Of a stretch of DNA of 64,000 nucleotides, positions 16,255 through 26,196 are shown one piece after another; the first letter of the stretch is position 1, and the number at the start of each line of letters is the position of its first letter. A model generated the notes under the pieces. The model was not told the DNA's origin. It made no database searches and worked only from the letters and a program-made list of their open reading frames with translations. This DNA is from Bradyrhizobium sp. AZCC 2176 (GTDB lineage Bacteria; Pseudomonadota; Alphaproteobacteria; Rhizobiales; Xanthobacteraceae): the NCBI RefSeq assembly GCF_036924645.1, contig NZ_JAZHRX010000001.1, forward strand, positions 6,413,501 through 6,477,500. Reading direction: 5' to 3'. The position numbers and the translations under genes were made by a program.

Positions 16255-16476
16255 TTACAGCCCCGTGTACCCCGCCTTCACCGGATCGTTGCTGCCGTCG
16301 AGCTGGCGCAAATAGGTCAGCCCGCACACCGTCAGCCGGTGCGGATCCTTCTCGCCCGCTTCCACCAGCTTGGCGACGTATTCGGTCACCTTGGCGCGCG
16401 CCTCATCGCTGGCCGCGGTGGTGCGGTTCACGAGCAGGTCATAGGTCTGCATGATGCGGTCGATCGCGGCTTCCAT
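16255..16476 (-). CDS. Small protein of unknown function
   Basis: The 73-residue soluble product starts MEAAIDRIMQTYDLLVNRTT and is mostly helical, with a single Cys in LTVCGLTYLRQL. AGGAGAAATCC gives it a strong ribosome-binding site. It lies 36 bases after another small gene on the same strand, downstream of the ABC ATPase gene. No domain recognised. Confidence 0.65.
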   Translation of the reverse strand: MEAAIDRIMQTYDLLVNRTTAASDEARAKVTEYVAKLVEAGEKDPHRLTVCGLTYLRQLDGSNDPVKAGYTGL

Positions 16477-16512
16477 GGATTTCTCCTGAGTTGCGTGATG
16501 CGGGTGATGCGG

Positions 16513-16737
16513 TCAGGCCGCTATGCGCGCTTCGAATTCGGCGATCGCCTTGTTGGCGAGCCGGAGCCTGTTGAATTCGCCGTGCTGGACCATCTTCACG
16601 ATGATTGCGAGCAAGCGCTCGTCGGTAGCGAAGGTATCGGCGATGGCGCCGGTCTTGCGGAGATAGTTCGAGGCGATAGCGTAGGCATCGCCCACCACCT
16701 CGAAATTCATGACCTGAATACCGCGCTCGACCAGCAT
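16513..16737 (-). CDS. Small helical protein of unknown function
   Basis: The 74-residue product (MLVERGIQVMNFEVVGDAYA...) is entirely helical and soluble. AGGTGAGGC precedes the ATG. It follows the ABC ATPase gene by 109 bases and may be at the end of that transcript. The adjacent 73-residue gene is similar in size and may be a partner. No family recognised. Confidence 0.65.
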   Translation of the reverse strand: MLVERGIQVMNFEVVGDAYAIASNYLRKTGAIADTFATDERLLAIIVKMVQHGEFNRLRLANKAIAEFEARIAA

Positions 16738-16846
16738 GCCTCACCTGTTCCGTGACAGGGCCGACAATGCGTGAGGTTCGGGATGGTTCCATCCTTTTTG
16801 GAAGCCCGGCCTTTTGGCCACAAAAACAGGACGTTTCGACCCGATT

Positions 16847-17944
16847 TCACCTCGAAATCGGCAGCTCGGTCTCGGGATCGAAGAAATGCAGACGCCCAGC
16901 CTGCGCCGACAGGCGGACCTGATCGCCGCGCGCAATCACAGTTTCCGCCGGCACGCGAGCGGCGGTGACGCTGGCGGCACCTACCCTCGTCTCCAGCAAA
17001 ATTTCCGAGCCGAGCTGTTCCACGACCTCGACGCGGGCATCGAAGCCCAAGCCCGGGGCGCCATGGCCGAGCACGAGATGCTCCGGCCGCATACCCAGGA
17101 TCACGCGCCGGCCGCTGTGGGCTACGAGCGCCGAAGCGTCCGCAGGCCCGACCGTGAGCCGCAGGCCTTGTGTCTCGACTGACGTCACACCCGCTGCACT
17201 GCGCACGGTGACGTCGATAAAATTCATCGCGGGTGCGCCGATGAAGCCGGCCACGAACTTGTTGGCCGGCTTGCCGTAGACCTGCAGCGGCGTGCCGATC
17301 TGCTGGACCCGGCCGTCGCGCATGATGACGACGCGGTCGCCCAAGGTCATGGCCTCGACCTGGTCGTGAGTCACGAACACCGACGTGGTCGGAATCTCCG
17401 CGTGCAAACGTTTGATCTCGATGCGCATCTGCGCGCGCAGCTTGGCGTCCAGGTTCGATAGCGGCTCGTCGAACAAGAACACCTGCGGGTTGCGCACGAT
17501 GCAGCGGCCGAGCGCGACGCGCTGCTGTTGGCCGCCCGAGAGCTGCCTCGGCTTACGCTGCAGCAGATCATGCAGCCCGAGCATGCCGGCGGCGCGGTCG
17601 ATCGCCACCTTGATCTCGGCTTCCGCCGTCTTCTTGTTGCGCAGGCCGAAAGCCAGATTGTCATAGACGCTCATATGCTGGTAGAGCGCGTAGTTCTGGA
17701 ACACCATGGCGACGTCGCGGTCGCGCGGCGGCAGATGGTTGACCACCTTGCCGCCGATCCGGATGTCACCGCTGGTGATGTCTTCCAGGCCCGCGATCAT
17801 GCGCAGCGTCGTCGATTTGCCGCACCCGGAGGGGCCGACCAGCGCGACGAACTCCCTGTCGGCGATCTCGAGATCGACGTCCTTCACGGCGTGGAACAGC
17901 GAGCCATAATGCTTGTTGAGCTTGCTCAGTGAAATTGCTGCCAT
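16847..17944 (-). CDS. ABC transporter ATP-binding protein (UgpC/MalK type)
   Basis: The 365-residue protein powers uptake by the two permeases encoded upstream. It has Walker A GPSGCGKST, Q-loop FQNYALY, signature LSGGQQQR, Walker B VFLFDEPLSNLD and switch His in VTHDQ, followed by a C-terminal TOBE/MalK regulatory domain (about 240-365). This architecture marks carbohydrate-type importers. The ATG at 17944 begins MAAISLSKL, the family start. It is separated from the binding-protein gene by 154 bases that contain a repeat element. Confidence 0.93.
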   Translation of the reverse strand: MAAISLSKLNKHYGSLFHAVKDVDLEIADREFVALVGPSGCGKSTTLRMIAGLEDITSGDIRIGGKVVNHLPPRDRDVAMVFQNYALYQHMSVYDNLAFGLRNKKTAEAEIKVAIDRAAGMLGLHDLLQRKPRQLSGGQQQRVALGRCIVRNPQVFLFDEPLSNLDAKLRAQMRIEIKRLHAEIPTTSVFVTHDQVEAMTLGDRVVIMRDGRVQQIGTPLQVYGKPANKFVAGFIGAPAMNFIDVTVRSAAGVTSVETQGLRLTVGPADASALVAHSGRRVILGMRPEHLVLGHGAPGLGFDARVEVVEQLGSEILLETRVGAASVTAARVPAETVIARGDQVRLSAQAGRLHFFDPETELPISR

Positions 17945-18030
17945 TGCCCCAGCCGCACCCAAACCTGAAGCCTGTTTCAAAAGCCCGCCGCGCGCTTGAC
18001 GCGGCGGGCTCCACATTCTCGACTATATTT

Positions 18031-18099
18031 GAGCATGATCTCCGCGCAAACGCGTTTGTCGCGAGGGAAAACCGGTACCCACTTTTCCGGATCATGCTC
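18031..18099. repeat. Hairpin repeat with GAGCATGATC arms
   Basis: A 69-base element bounded by GAGCATGATC and GATCATGCTC, a perfect 10-base terminal inverted repeat. The interior (CAAACGCGTTTGTCGCG, ACCGGTACCCACTTTTCCGG) is a form I recall as very common in Bradyrhizobium. Its end supplies one base of the substrate-binding protein stop codon, and it sits inside the ABC operon. Confidence 0.8.
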
Positions 18100-19385
18100 T
18101 ATTGCGCGGCCTTGCTGACCAGCGGCGCGCCTTCGGCCAGCACCTTCGCGATGTCCTCGCGCTTGCCGGTGACCGCCTTGGTGACGGCGTCGTTGAACGC
18201 CTTGTGCACGGCGGGCCATTGCGGGAAATAATAGGCGCCGCGCACCTTGTCGGGGGAATCCAGTACCGACTCCTTCAACAGCTTCATGAACTGATCCTGC
18301 TCGGCGATCTTCGGCCAGAACGAGGTGTTGGGCGGCGGCGCGCCGGTCGCCTTCCAGAGCTTCATCTGGCCCTCCTCGTCCAGCATCATCGCCTCCAGCA
18401 TCTGCTTGGCGAGCTTCTTGCGCTCGGGCGCGATCGACTTCGGGATCGCCCAGCCCCAGATATCGTCCCAGGCGAACGGCTTGGTGCGGTTGGGACCGAG
18501 CGGAAAGCGCGCGGCTGCGATCTTGCCCGCGATCTTCGACTTGGCGGGATCATTGAAGGTGCCCCACCACAGCGTATCGGCCACGGTGAAGGCGGCATCG
18601 CCGGACATGAAGATCGCGTTGGCCTCGTTGCGGTCATAGGCCGGCATGCCGCGCGGCACGATCTTGTGGGTGTTGATCGCGTCCCACCAATATTCGACGG
18701 TCTGCTGCATGCAGGGTTCGGTCAGGCCCGACTTCCAGCCGGCTGCCGCAAGCTTCTTGTTGTCGCGCTCGTAGGCCGGCATCAGCACGTCGCAATTGTT
18801 GCCCCACATCGACCAGAGCCAACTGAACCAGGTATGGTTCATCGCCATGCCGGCGACAAAGCCGAACTTGACCTTGCCGTCGGCCTGCAGCTTCTTGCTT
18901 GCGGTGACGAGCTGTTCCAGCGTCTTTGGCACCTCCTCCGGTTTGACGAGATCGGAGCGGTAGAAGAACACGCTAAACGTCTGGCCCATCGGCACGACGG
19001 TGTTCTTGCCTTCCGCGTTGGCGAACACGACCGGGGCCATGCTCCATTTGTCGGCGAATTTATTCGCCTCGACGTCGTCCATCGGCTCCAGCAGATGCGC
19101 CCAGGTCTGTCCCCAGTCGTCATTGTGCCAGATCACGTCGTACTGGTCGGCGTTCGAGGTCAGCGACGCCGTCATCTTCTCGACATAGACGCCGTAGGAA
19201 TTCGGCACCTTGACGATCTTGACGCCGTTCTTGGCGCCCCAGGCCTCGAACATCGCAATCGAAGCGTCCTGGATCGGGCTCGGCTGGTAGCCGATCCGCA
19301 ACTCCTTCACCTGTGCAGCGGCACCGCCGGTCGCGGCCACCAGGGCCGCGGTCGCCGCCATGAACCATCTCGCCAGTCCCTGCAT
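18099..19385 (-). CDS. ABC transporter substrate-binding protein (family 1, sugar type)
   Basis: The 428-residue lipoprotein-like or periplasmic protein starts with a signal peptide ([22 protein letters not shown]). The mature domain (ELRIGYQPSPIQDASIAMFE) has the two-lobe fold of MalE/UgpB-type solute receptors. Trp-rich segments (NHTWFSWLWSMWGN, WDDIWGWAIP) suggest a sugar-like ligand, but the compound is unknown. GGAGGA stands six bases before ATG 19385, favouring it over a GTG two codons earlier. Permease genes lie just upstream. Confidence 0.9.
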   Translation of the reverse strand: MQGLARWFMAATAALVAATGGAAAQVKELRIGYQPSPIQDASIAMFEAWGAKNGVKIVKVPNSYGVYVEKMTASLTSNADQYDVIWHNDDWGQTWAHLLEPMDDVEANKFADKWSMAPVVFANAEGKNTVVPMGQTFSVFFYRSDLVKPEEVPKTLEQLVTASKKLQADGKVKFGFVAGMAMNHTWFSWLWSMWGNNCDVLMPAYERDNKKLAAAGWKSGLTEPCMQQTVEYWWDAINTHKIVPRGMPAYDRNEANAIFMSGDAAFTVADTLWWGTFNDPAKSKIAGKIAAARFPLGPNRTKPFAWDDIWGWAIPKSIAPERKKLAKQMLEAMMLDEEGQMKLWKATGAPPPNTSFWPKIAEQDQFMKLLKESVLDSPDKVRGAYYFPQWPAVHKAFNDAVTKAVTGKREDIAKVLAEGAPLVSKAAQ

Positions 19386-19434
19386 CGCCACTCCTCCTGT
19401 TTTTGTCGTTGTGTCGTCTCTCGCTTCTGCTTGC

Positions 19435-20271
19435 CTAAATCCTCAAACCCCGGATGACGTATTTCTGCCCGAACAGCGCGATCAGAAACGCCGGCACCAG
19501 CGCCATCACCGCGGTCGCCGCCATCAGATTCCAGCGCAGCCCCATCTCGGTGACGAACTGCGCCATGACAACCGTGATCATCGGCACGCGGTTGCCGGTC
19601 AGGATCAGCGCGAACAAAAACTCGTTCCAGGTAAATAGCCAGCACAGCACGGCGAGTGCGGAAATCGCCGGCAGCGCCGACGGCACCGCGACGCGGATGA
19701 ACGCGCCCCACCGGCTGCAGCCGTCGATCATGGCGGCGTATTCCATCGACGGGTCGATGCCGTCGAAAAAGCCCTTCATCAGCCAGGAGAAGAAGCAGAT
19801 ATGCACGGCGACATGCGGCAGCAGCAGGCCGGTGTAGGTATCGTAGATGCCCCAGCTTTGCGTCACGAAATACAGCGGCAACACCCAGGAGATGTAGGGC
19901 ACGCAGCGGAACACATAGATGGTCCCGAACCAGAGCCGCGAGGCCGGCCCGGTGAAGCGCGACAGCATGTAGCCGCTCGATACGGTGACCAAAAGCGAGA
20001 ACACGGTCGCCAGCGTCGCGATCAGCGCGCTGTTGAGGAAGGCCTCGACGATCCGTTCCTCGCGCAGCACCTCGGCGAAATTGCCGAGCGTGAACTCAGT
20101 ACCGCGATGGACGTAATAGACGCCGGATTCCGGCCGTAGCGAGGTCAGGATCAGCCACAGCACCGGAAAGGCGAACGCGAAGCAGATGAAAGCGACCACC
20201 AGCGCGAACAGCGTCTTGCGCCCGATCGGCGGCAGCCACGGCAGGAATTCGGAGCGGCTCACCATGGCCAT
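19435..20271 (-). CDS. ABC transporter permease (MalG/UgpE type)
   Basis: The 278-residue protein has six membrane segments and the EAA loop that contacts the ATPase (EYAAMIDGCSRWGAFIRVAVPSA). The first segment is LFALVVAFICFAFAFPVLWL and is followed by the long periplasmic loop seen in MalG-type subunits. It starts 4 bases after the first permease gene ends and is followed by the binding-protein gene. It forms the channel with that permease. Confidence 0.92.
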   Translation of the reverse strand: MAMVSRSEFLPWLPPIGRKTLFALVVAFICFAFAFPVLWLILTSLRPESGVYYVHRGTEFTLGNFAEVLREERIVEAFLNSALIATLATVFSLLVTVSSGYMLSRFTGPASRLWFGTIYVFRCVPYISWVLPLYFVTQSWGIYDTYTGLLLPHVAVHICFFSWLMKGFFDGIDPSMEYAAMIDGCSRWGAFIRVAVPSALPAISALAVLCWLFTWNEFLFALILTGNRVPMITVVMAQFVTEMGLRWNLMAATAVMALVPAFLIALFGQKYVIRGLRI

Positions 20272-20275
20272 CGGA

Positions 20276-21184
20276 TCAAGCCTTTGCGATGCGGTCGACG
20301 AAGCGATAGAGCACCACGCCGATCACGAGGATGATGAGCCCACCGATGATGGCCGCCGCCGAACCGCGGCCGAGATCGAGATTGAGGAAGGCGTGGACAT
20401 AGGCATAGAGGCTGAACAATTCCGTCGAGCGCCCGGGCCCGCCGCCGGTCAGCGTCCATACGATGTCGAAGGTGCGGAAGGCATCGATGGCGCGGATCAC
20501 CACGCAGACCACGATCACCGGGCGCAGCATCGGCAGCGTCAGGTAGCGAAACACGCGCCAGGCGGTGGTGCCGTCGATGGCGGCGGCCTCGAATGGCTCC
20601 TTCGGCAGGCTCTGCAGGCCTGCAAGCAAGAGCAACGTGAACCACGGCGTCCACAGCCAGATATCGGTCAGAAGGATGATGCCGAACGCGCTCCAGCGCT
20701 GGACCAGCCAGGGCTGCCCTTCGAGGCCGATGGCTTCCAGCACCACGTTGACGATGCCGAACTGGTCGTTGAAGATCCAGCGGATCATGATCGCGGCGAT
20801 CACCGGCGCCACCATCAGCGGCACCAAAAGGATCGTCTGCACCAGCTTCTGGCCGCGGAACGGCCGATTGAGCAGCAGCGCCAGCATCAGCCCCGCCACC
20901 AGCGCGCCGGCGACGCTGAGCACCATGAACACGAAGGTATTCGGCAGCACCACGTAAAGGAACGCCGGATCGGTTATCACGGCGGCATAGTGGTCGAAGC
21001 CGATCCAGGTCTTTTTGGGATTGTAGAGCGCCCAGTCGCGAAAGCTGGCGTTGGCGCCGATCACGATCGGCACGACCTGAAACAGCAGCAGCAACAGCGC
21101 AGCCGGCGCGATCAGAAACAGCACGAAGCGCTGTTGCTCGCCGAACATGGGACGCCGCGATGCCGACAAGCCCGTTTTTCCCAT
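20276..21184 (-). CDS. ABC transporter permease (MalF/UgpA type)
   Basis: The 302-residue protein has six membrane segments, starting FVLFLIAPAALLLLLFQVVP, and the EAA loop EAAAIDGTTAWRVFRYLTLPML. It is the first gene of the importer operon, 107 bases downstream of three tandem palindromes. No strong ribosome-binding site is seen before the ATG (MGKTGLSASRR), so an internal start at MFGEQQRF is possible. Confidence 0.9.
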   Translation of the reverse strand: MGKTGLSASRRPMFGEQQRFVLFLIAPAALLLLLFQVVPIVIGANASFRDWALYNPKKTWIGFDHYAAVITDPAFLYVVLPNTFVFMVLSVAGALVAGLMLALLLNRPFRGQKLVQTILLVPLMVAPVIAAIMIRWIFNDQFGIVNVVLEAIGLEGQPWLVQRWSAFGIILLTDIWLWTPWFTLLLLAGLQSLPKEPFEAAAIDGTTAWRVFRYLTLPMLRPVIVVCVVIRAIDAFRTFDIVWTLTGGGPGRSTELFSLYAYVHAFLNLDLGRGSAAAIIGGLIILVIGVVLYRFVDRIAKA

Positions 21185-21291
21185 TTGGGCGTCAAGCCGT
21201 CACGACTCTTGCGGCCGGTACGTGCGTGAAGCCTCTATTCCCGGGATTATGGGCGGGGCGTCGAAGGCTAGTCAATCCGGATAGTGCAAGC

Positions 21292-21352
21292 GCACAATCG
21301 GATTGTGCAAGCGGCACAATCGGATTGTGCAAGCGGCACAATCGGATCGTGC
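21292..21352 (-). promoter_or_regulatory. Three tandem 17-bp palindromes, 22-bp period
   Basis: GCACAATCGGATTGTGC occurs exactly at 21292-21308 and 21314-21330, and with one change (TCGTGC end) at 21336-21352. Each is an 8+1+8 inverted repeat, and AAGCG joins them, so the period is 22 bases (two helical turns). A further half-site (AGTGC) precedes them. The array lies between the MarR-type gene and the ABC operon, 107 bases upstream of the first permease, and looks like a cooperative repressor operator. Confidence 0.7.
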
Positions 21353-21511
21353 CACAGGCAAGCGATCGGACAGACGCACATTCAAAAGCATCAACTTGAG
21401 GTTTTCCAAAAAGCAGAACGCACCGGACCCGGAGGACCGGGACCGATGCGCTTTCAGCAAGGCTTACTGCCTTGCCAGTTCATTTGTCTGCCGTTGGCTG
21501 CCGGTCTTTTC

Positions 21512-21541
21512 GATCATGATCCGAGAAATCGGATCATGATC
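21512..21541. repeat. Perfect hairpin with 13-bp stem and GAAA loop
   Basis: GATCATGATCCGA and TCGGATCATGATC flank a GAAA tetraloop. It lies 33 bases after the MarR-type stop. The arms share CGGATCATG with the 18031-18099 element, so it may be a minimal relative. A short T-run is absent on the minus strand, yet the stem is strong enough to end or protect the transcript. Confidence 0.65.
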
Positions 21542-21573
21542 TGGCCGGCTTGACCGCTAGACGAACGAAATTC

Positions 21574-22089
21574 TCAGAGCCGATACAGGATCTGGTCGGT
21601 CCAGAACCGCTCGAGGCGGTGCAGCGACTTGTTCAGCGTCGCGAACTCTTCGTTCGAGATGCCGCCGACCTGCTCCACCGTCTTGACGTGCTTCTGGTAG
21701 AGCGCGTCGACGATCTTGCGGATTTCCTGGCCCTGCGCGGTCAGACGAATGCGGACCGAACGGCGATCGACGCGGGAGCGCTGATGATCGAGGAAGCCGA
21801 GCTCGACGAGCTTCTTGAGGTTATAGGAGACGTTGGAGCCGAGGTAGTAGCCGCGCGTGCGCAGCTCGCCCGCAGTCAGCTCCTTGTCGCCGATGTTATA
21901 GAGCAGCAATGCCTGCACCGAATTGATGTCGGCGCGGCCGCGGCGGTCGAACTCGTCCTTGATGACGTCGAGTAGCCGGCGATGCAGCCGCTCCACCAAG
22001 GTCAACGCTTCCAGATAGAGCGGCTGCACCGGAGTTTGACCGGCAGAGCGTTCAGCGGTTTCCACCGCCGTTGCAACGGCTTTGATCAT
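21574..22089 (-). CDS. ldtR: MarR-family regulator, LdtR-like
   Basis: The 171-residue protein is a winged-helix MarR dimer. The recognition region ADINSVQALLLYNIGDKELT, followed by GELRTRGYYLGSNVSYNLKK and the wing RSRVDRRSVRIRLT, matches from memory the LdtR group of Rhizobiales, which controls an L,D-transpeptidase and osmotic tolerance in Liberibacter and Sinorhizobium. No transpeptidase gene is nearby. The gene lies upstream of the ABC operon on the same strand with a 389-base gap holding three palindromes. An imperfect palindrome cluster lies just before its own start, suggesting autoregulation. Confidence 0.8.
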   Translation of the reverse strand: MIKAVATAVETAERSAGQTPVQPLYLEALTLVERLHRRLLDVIKDEFDRRGRADINSVQALLLYNIGDKELTAGELRTRGYYLGSNVSYNLKKLVELGFLDHQRSRVDRRSVRIRLTAQGQEIRKIVDALYQKHVKTVEQVGGISNEEFATLNKSLHRLERFWTDQILYRL

Positions 22090-22102
22090 GACACTTCCCC
22101 TG

Positions 22103-22133
22103 TCGTCGTTTTTGTCGACTTATTTCGACGAAA
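22103..22133 (-). promoter_or_regulatory. Operator candidate upstream of ldtR
   Basis: TCGTCG (22103-22108) and CGACGA (22126-22131) are inverted copies. GTCGAC at 22114-22119 and TTTCGACGAAA at 22123-22133 (5+1+5) lie inside or overlap. Spacing and location 14 bases before the start codon fit autorepression by a MarR-type dimer. The rest of the 22134-22500 gap shows nothing I can name. Confidence 0.4.
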
Positions 22134-22510
22134 CTTTTGTCCCGCCTGATAGCTTCAACTTAAGGGGGCGGTTTGAAGATCCGCTTAAATAAGAGAATAA
22201 AGAGATCATGAATTTAAGACAGTGAATCGTCGATTAAGCCCATGGATAAAGGGCTTTTCGCAACCTTTCATTGACAGTGGGGGCCGCCTGTTCACGCTTC
22301 GTCTGCATGCCCTGTCGCATTCGGAAACAGGTGCGTCTGAAATCGAAACCCTCGCGTAACAGGTGTGGTGGAACTCTTTACGGCCCTTAACGGTGACTGA
22401 AGCGTTACCGGAAAAAAATCTGAAAATTTTACGGGATAGCGTCGCGGTTTCTGCACGCGGATGAATTATGGCAGGAAACTGACACGTTGAAGCGGCGGTG
22501 GCTTTCATCC

Positions 22511-22595
22511 TTCGAGACGCAGCCAAGTGGCCGCTCCTCAGGATGAGGTCTCAGACCCTCATGGTGAGGAGCGCGGCAGCGCCGCGCGTCTCGAA
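22511..22595. repeat. Hairpin repeat with TTCGAGACGC arms
   Basis: TTCGAGACGC and GCGTCTCGAA bound an 85-base element that also holds the pair CTCCTCAGGATGAG and CTCATGGTGAGGAG. The element is one I recall as dispersed in Bradyrhizobium. It lies just after the DUF6163 gene. Confidence 0.65.
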
Positions 22596-22625
22596 CCACG
22601 AGGCCACTGGACGTGCCGCGTGATC

Positions 22626-23099
22626 CTATGGCGGGCGCTCGCGCGCGGCCATCCAGGCGAGCGCCAGATACGCCGCCAGCATCACAGCTTCGAATCCCAC
22701 CACCGTGAGACTGCCGCCGTAGATGCCGGGAAACATCAGTTCGATCACCGCCATCGACACCACGGTGGTGAGCCACACCACCGCGCCCCAGGGCGTTGCG
22801 AGCCACAGGCCAACAGCGGCGACGAGTTCGATCACGGCGAAATAGACGGTGGCGGTCTGCCAGGCCATCGACTGGTTCTCGAACGCCTCTTCCTCGCTGC
22901 CGATGAACCCCGTCACCTGAGCCCAGTGGTACAGGCCCTTCAGGATCGAGATGACCGCCATGATGCGCAGGAACAGCACCAGCCGCCGCGTCCACACATT
23001 GTCGTCGGGCTCGATCCGCTCCGACGACATCGCCGCCATCGACATCGCGTTGTCCCTGCCCTTGTCGCGCCCCTGATCGCGTGCCGAAGTATCAGACAT
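22626..23099 (-). CDS. Membrane protein, DUF6163-like
   Basis: The 157-residue product has a charged N-terminus (about 1-38), then four hydrophobic segments (LVLFLRIMAVISILKGLYHW, TATVYFAVIELVAAVGLWLA, AVVWLTTVVSMAVIELMF, VVGFEAVMLAAYLALAWMA). An internal start at MSMAAMSSERIEPDD is possible. The family name is recalled from similar proteins next to hemB in Rhizobiales; the function is unknown. It is divergent from hemB. Confidence 0.7.
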   Translation of the reverse strand: MSDTSARDQGRDKGRDNAMSMAAMSSERIEPDDNVWTRRLVLFLRIMAVISILKGLYHWAQVTGFIGSEEEAFENQSMAWQTATVYFAVIELVAAVGLWLATPWGAVVWLTTVVSMAVIELMFPGIYGGSLTVVGFEAVMLAAYLALAWMAARERPP

Positions 23100-23265
23100 G
23101 GCAGTTGACCTGGTAGCCGACCTCGGAATCGGGATTCAACGCGGGCTGGAATGTCCTCATGGCCCCAAATGTTCTCATAGCGATGTCTTGGCCCGCCGGG
23201 ACGGTAAAATCAATTGCCGATGAGATGGATCAAGGCGCGGTGACGGGACACCTTCAAGGTGCTAG

Positions 23266-24375
<1,110 letters not shown>

Positions 24376-24383
24376 TCCTCCCT

Positions 24384-24421
24384 CGTCGTCCCTGCGAACG
24401 CATGCGTTCGCAGGGACGACG
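24384..24421. repeat. Perfect 38-bp palindrome with CGTCGTCCCTGCG arms
   Basis: Two 19-base arms, CGTCGTCCCTGCGAACGCA and its exact inverse, abut with no loop. The same arm starts the longer element at 51267-51385. It follows hemB by 8 bases and can terminate its transcript by structure, although only a short purine stretch follows. Confidence 0.75.
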
Positions 24422-24544
24422 GAGGCGTTGTGCCCAGCTCCCCAGCCCACCGAATATTGCACGCTGTTAATGGTTGCAGGCCCTTGGCGACCGCTTGGCC
24501 GGTTCCCATGTTCCGTTCGGGAAATTCGGCCTGGAGGACAGACC

Positions 24545-25120
24545 ATGTCTTATAGCGGCTCTGGCGCTTCAAATTCTGGCGGCGCTTCAAATGCCGGCGG
24601 CGCCTGGCGGAACGACGGCGGGGTGCCGCCGCATGCGTTCGATCCCGATTTGCAGCCGGAACTGTTTCGCGGTGTGCTGACGCGGCGGGTGTTTGCGTTC
24701 CTGATCGACCTCGTCGTGCTGTCGGTTCCGGTCATCCTCGGCTACATCTTCATTGCCGTGTTCGGCGTCATCACGCTCGGCCTCGGCTGGATGCTGTTCT
24801 GGCTGGCCTGGCCGGCCACCATCGTGTGGGCGATCGTCTATTACGGCGCCTCGATCGGCGGCCCGCATTCGGCCACCATGGGCATGCGCGCGATGGATCT
24901 GGAGGTGCGCACCTGGTACGGCGCCCCCGGCTATTTCGTACTCGGCGCCTGCCATGCCGTGCTGTACTGGGTCTCGATCTCGTTCCTGTCGCCGCTGGTA
25001 CTGCTGGTCGGGCTGTTCAACGGCCGTCGCCGGCTGCTGCACGACATCATCATGGGAACCGTGGTCATCAACAGCTCGGTTCGTACCCAGGTAGCACCCT
25101 CGGCACGCAGCAGCTACTGA
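24545..25120 (+). CDS. RDD-family membrane protein
   Basis: The 191-residue product has a Gly/Ser/Ala-rich cytoplasmic N-terminus (about 1-35) and an RDD domain. The name-giving motif is R..FAFLIDLVVL, and the second is MGMRAMDLEVRTW. Membrane segments are at about 45-70, 75-100 and 125-155. RDD proteins are multi-pass membrane proteins of mostly unknown role; some act as Na+/H+ antiporters. TGGAGGACAG precedes the ATG, which excludes a longer start. A rho-independent terminator follows at 25168. Confidence 0.85.
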   Translation: MSYSGSGASNSGGASNAGGAWRNDGGVPPHAFDPDLQPELFRGVLTRRVFAFLIDLVVLSVPVILGYIFIAVFGVITLGLGWMLFWLAWPATIVWAIVYYGASIGGPHSATMGMRAMDLEVRTWYGAPGYFVLGACHAVLYWVSISFLSPLVLLVGLFNGRRRLLHDIIMGTVVINSSVRTQVAPSARSSY

Positions 25121-25167
25121 GCGAGCCGCAAACTGTAATTGACCGTCAGCCCTCGGGGCGCGATGTT

Positions 25168-25222
25168 AGAGCCGGTCCAGCCTGGAAATGAAATCAGGCC
25201 CGGATCCGGCTCTTTTTCGTTT
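25168..25222 (+). terminator. Rho-independent terminator of the RDD gene
   Basis: AGAGCCGG pairs with CCGGCTCT, an inner CCTG/CAGG stem extends it, and TTTTTCGTTTT follows directly. Confidence 0.8.
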
Positions 25223-25285
25223 TGACGCGTTTTCTTAACGGGAAAGCATTATGGATGATTTGTTTCGGAGGCCTGACGATCCGAC

Positions 25286-26062
25286 GTGACCCAGCACTCG
25301 CGTGACACCCCGCAATTCTACCTGACGGCGCCCTCGCCCTGCCCCTATCTGCCGGGCCGGCACGAGCGCAAGGTGTTCACGCATCTGGTCGGCGACAAGG
25401 CCGGTGACCTCAACGACCTCCTGACCCATGGCGGCTTCCGCCGCAGCCAGTCGATCGCCTACCGCCCGGCCTGCGACCAGTGCCGCGCCTGCGTTTCCGT
25501 GCGCGTCATCGCCAACGAATTCCGCCCCTCGCGCAACTTCAAGAAGGTCCTGGCGCGCAATGCCGACATCGTCGGCGAACAGCGCAGCGCGGTGCCGACG
25601 TCGGAGCAGTATTCCGTATTCCGCGCCTACCTCGACAGGCGGCACCGCCATGGCGGCATGGCCGACATGACCGTGCTCGACTACGCGATGATGGTGGAGG
25701 ACAGCCATGTCGAAACCCGAATCATCGAATACCGCAAGCGCGGCGTCGATTCCGGTATCACCGGGCGCGGCGAGGAACTGATCGCGGTGGCGCTGACGGA
25801 CGTGCTGAGCGACGGGCTGTCGATGGTGTATTCATTCTTCGAGCCGTCGCAGGAAAGCCGCTCGCTCGGCACCTTCATGATCCTCGATCATATCACCCGC
25901 GCCCGCAGGCTCGGACTGCCTTACGTCTATCTCGGCTACTGGATCGAAGGCTCCAAGAAGATGGACTACAAGGGCCGCTTCCTGCCACAGCAGCGGCTGG
26001 CGCCCTCAGGCTGGCTGCGCGTGGACGCATCGGGCGAAGTGCCGTCCGAGCCGCAGGATTGA
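25286..26062 (+). CDS. bpt: Aspartate/glutamate leucyltransferase (bacterial Bpt type)
   Basis: The 258-residue enzyme attaches Leu from Leu-tRNA to N-terminal Asp or Glu, marking proteins for ClpS/ClpAP in the N-degron pathway. The N-terminal domain contains the Cys pair [12 protein letters not shown]. The C-terminal GNAT-like half has [19 protein letters not shown] and [20 protein letters not shown], both hallmarks. It starts at GTG with an SD-like CGGAGG 15-20 bases upstream, which is somewhat far. It stands alone after the RDD terminator. Confidence 0.92.
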   Translation: MTQHSRDTPQFYLTAPSPCPYLPGRHERKVFTHLVGDKAGDLNDLLTHGGFRRSQSIAYRPACDQCRACVSVRVIANEFRPSRNFKKVLARNADIVGEQRSAVPTSEQYSVFRAYLDRRHRHGGMADMTVLDYAMMVEDSHVETRIIEYRKRGVDSGITGRGEELIAVALTDVLSDGLSMVYSFFEPSQESRSLGTFMILDHITRARRLGLPYVYLGYWIEGSKKMDYKGRFLPQQRLAPSGWLRVDASGEVPSEPQD

Positions 26063-26196
26063 GCAGCTCTCGCTGCCGCGTTTCGCCCTTCCCGTCGGCG
26101 TTCTTGCCGGGCGGCTAATATCTTCAACTTGTAGTGCCGTGATAAAGCGTCGATGGGTAGTTCCCACGCGCCCGTTCGGTGGAGCAGTTACCCGTC

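Noticed and set aside
21292..21352. Possible CRISPR array
   Set aside because: The units are tandem palindromes joined by a constant 5-base linker. There are no variable spacers and no cas genes.
22206..22526. 106-codon open frame in the gap after ldtR
   Set aside because: It runs through the hairpin repeat at 22511, has no binding site, and its composition (many Arg, Ser, His) is not protein-like.
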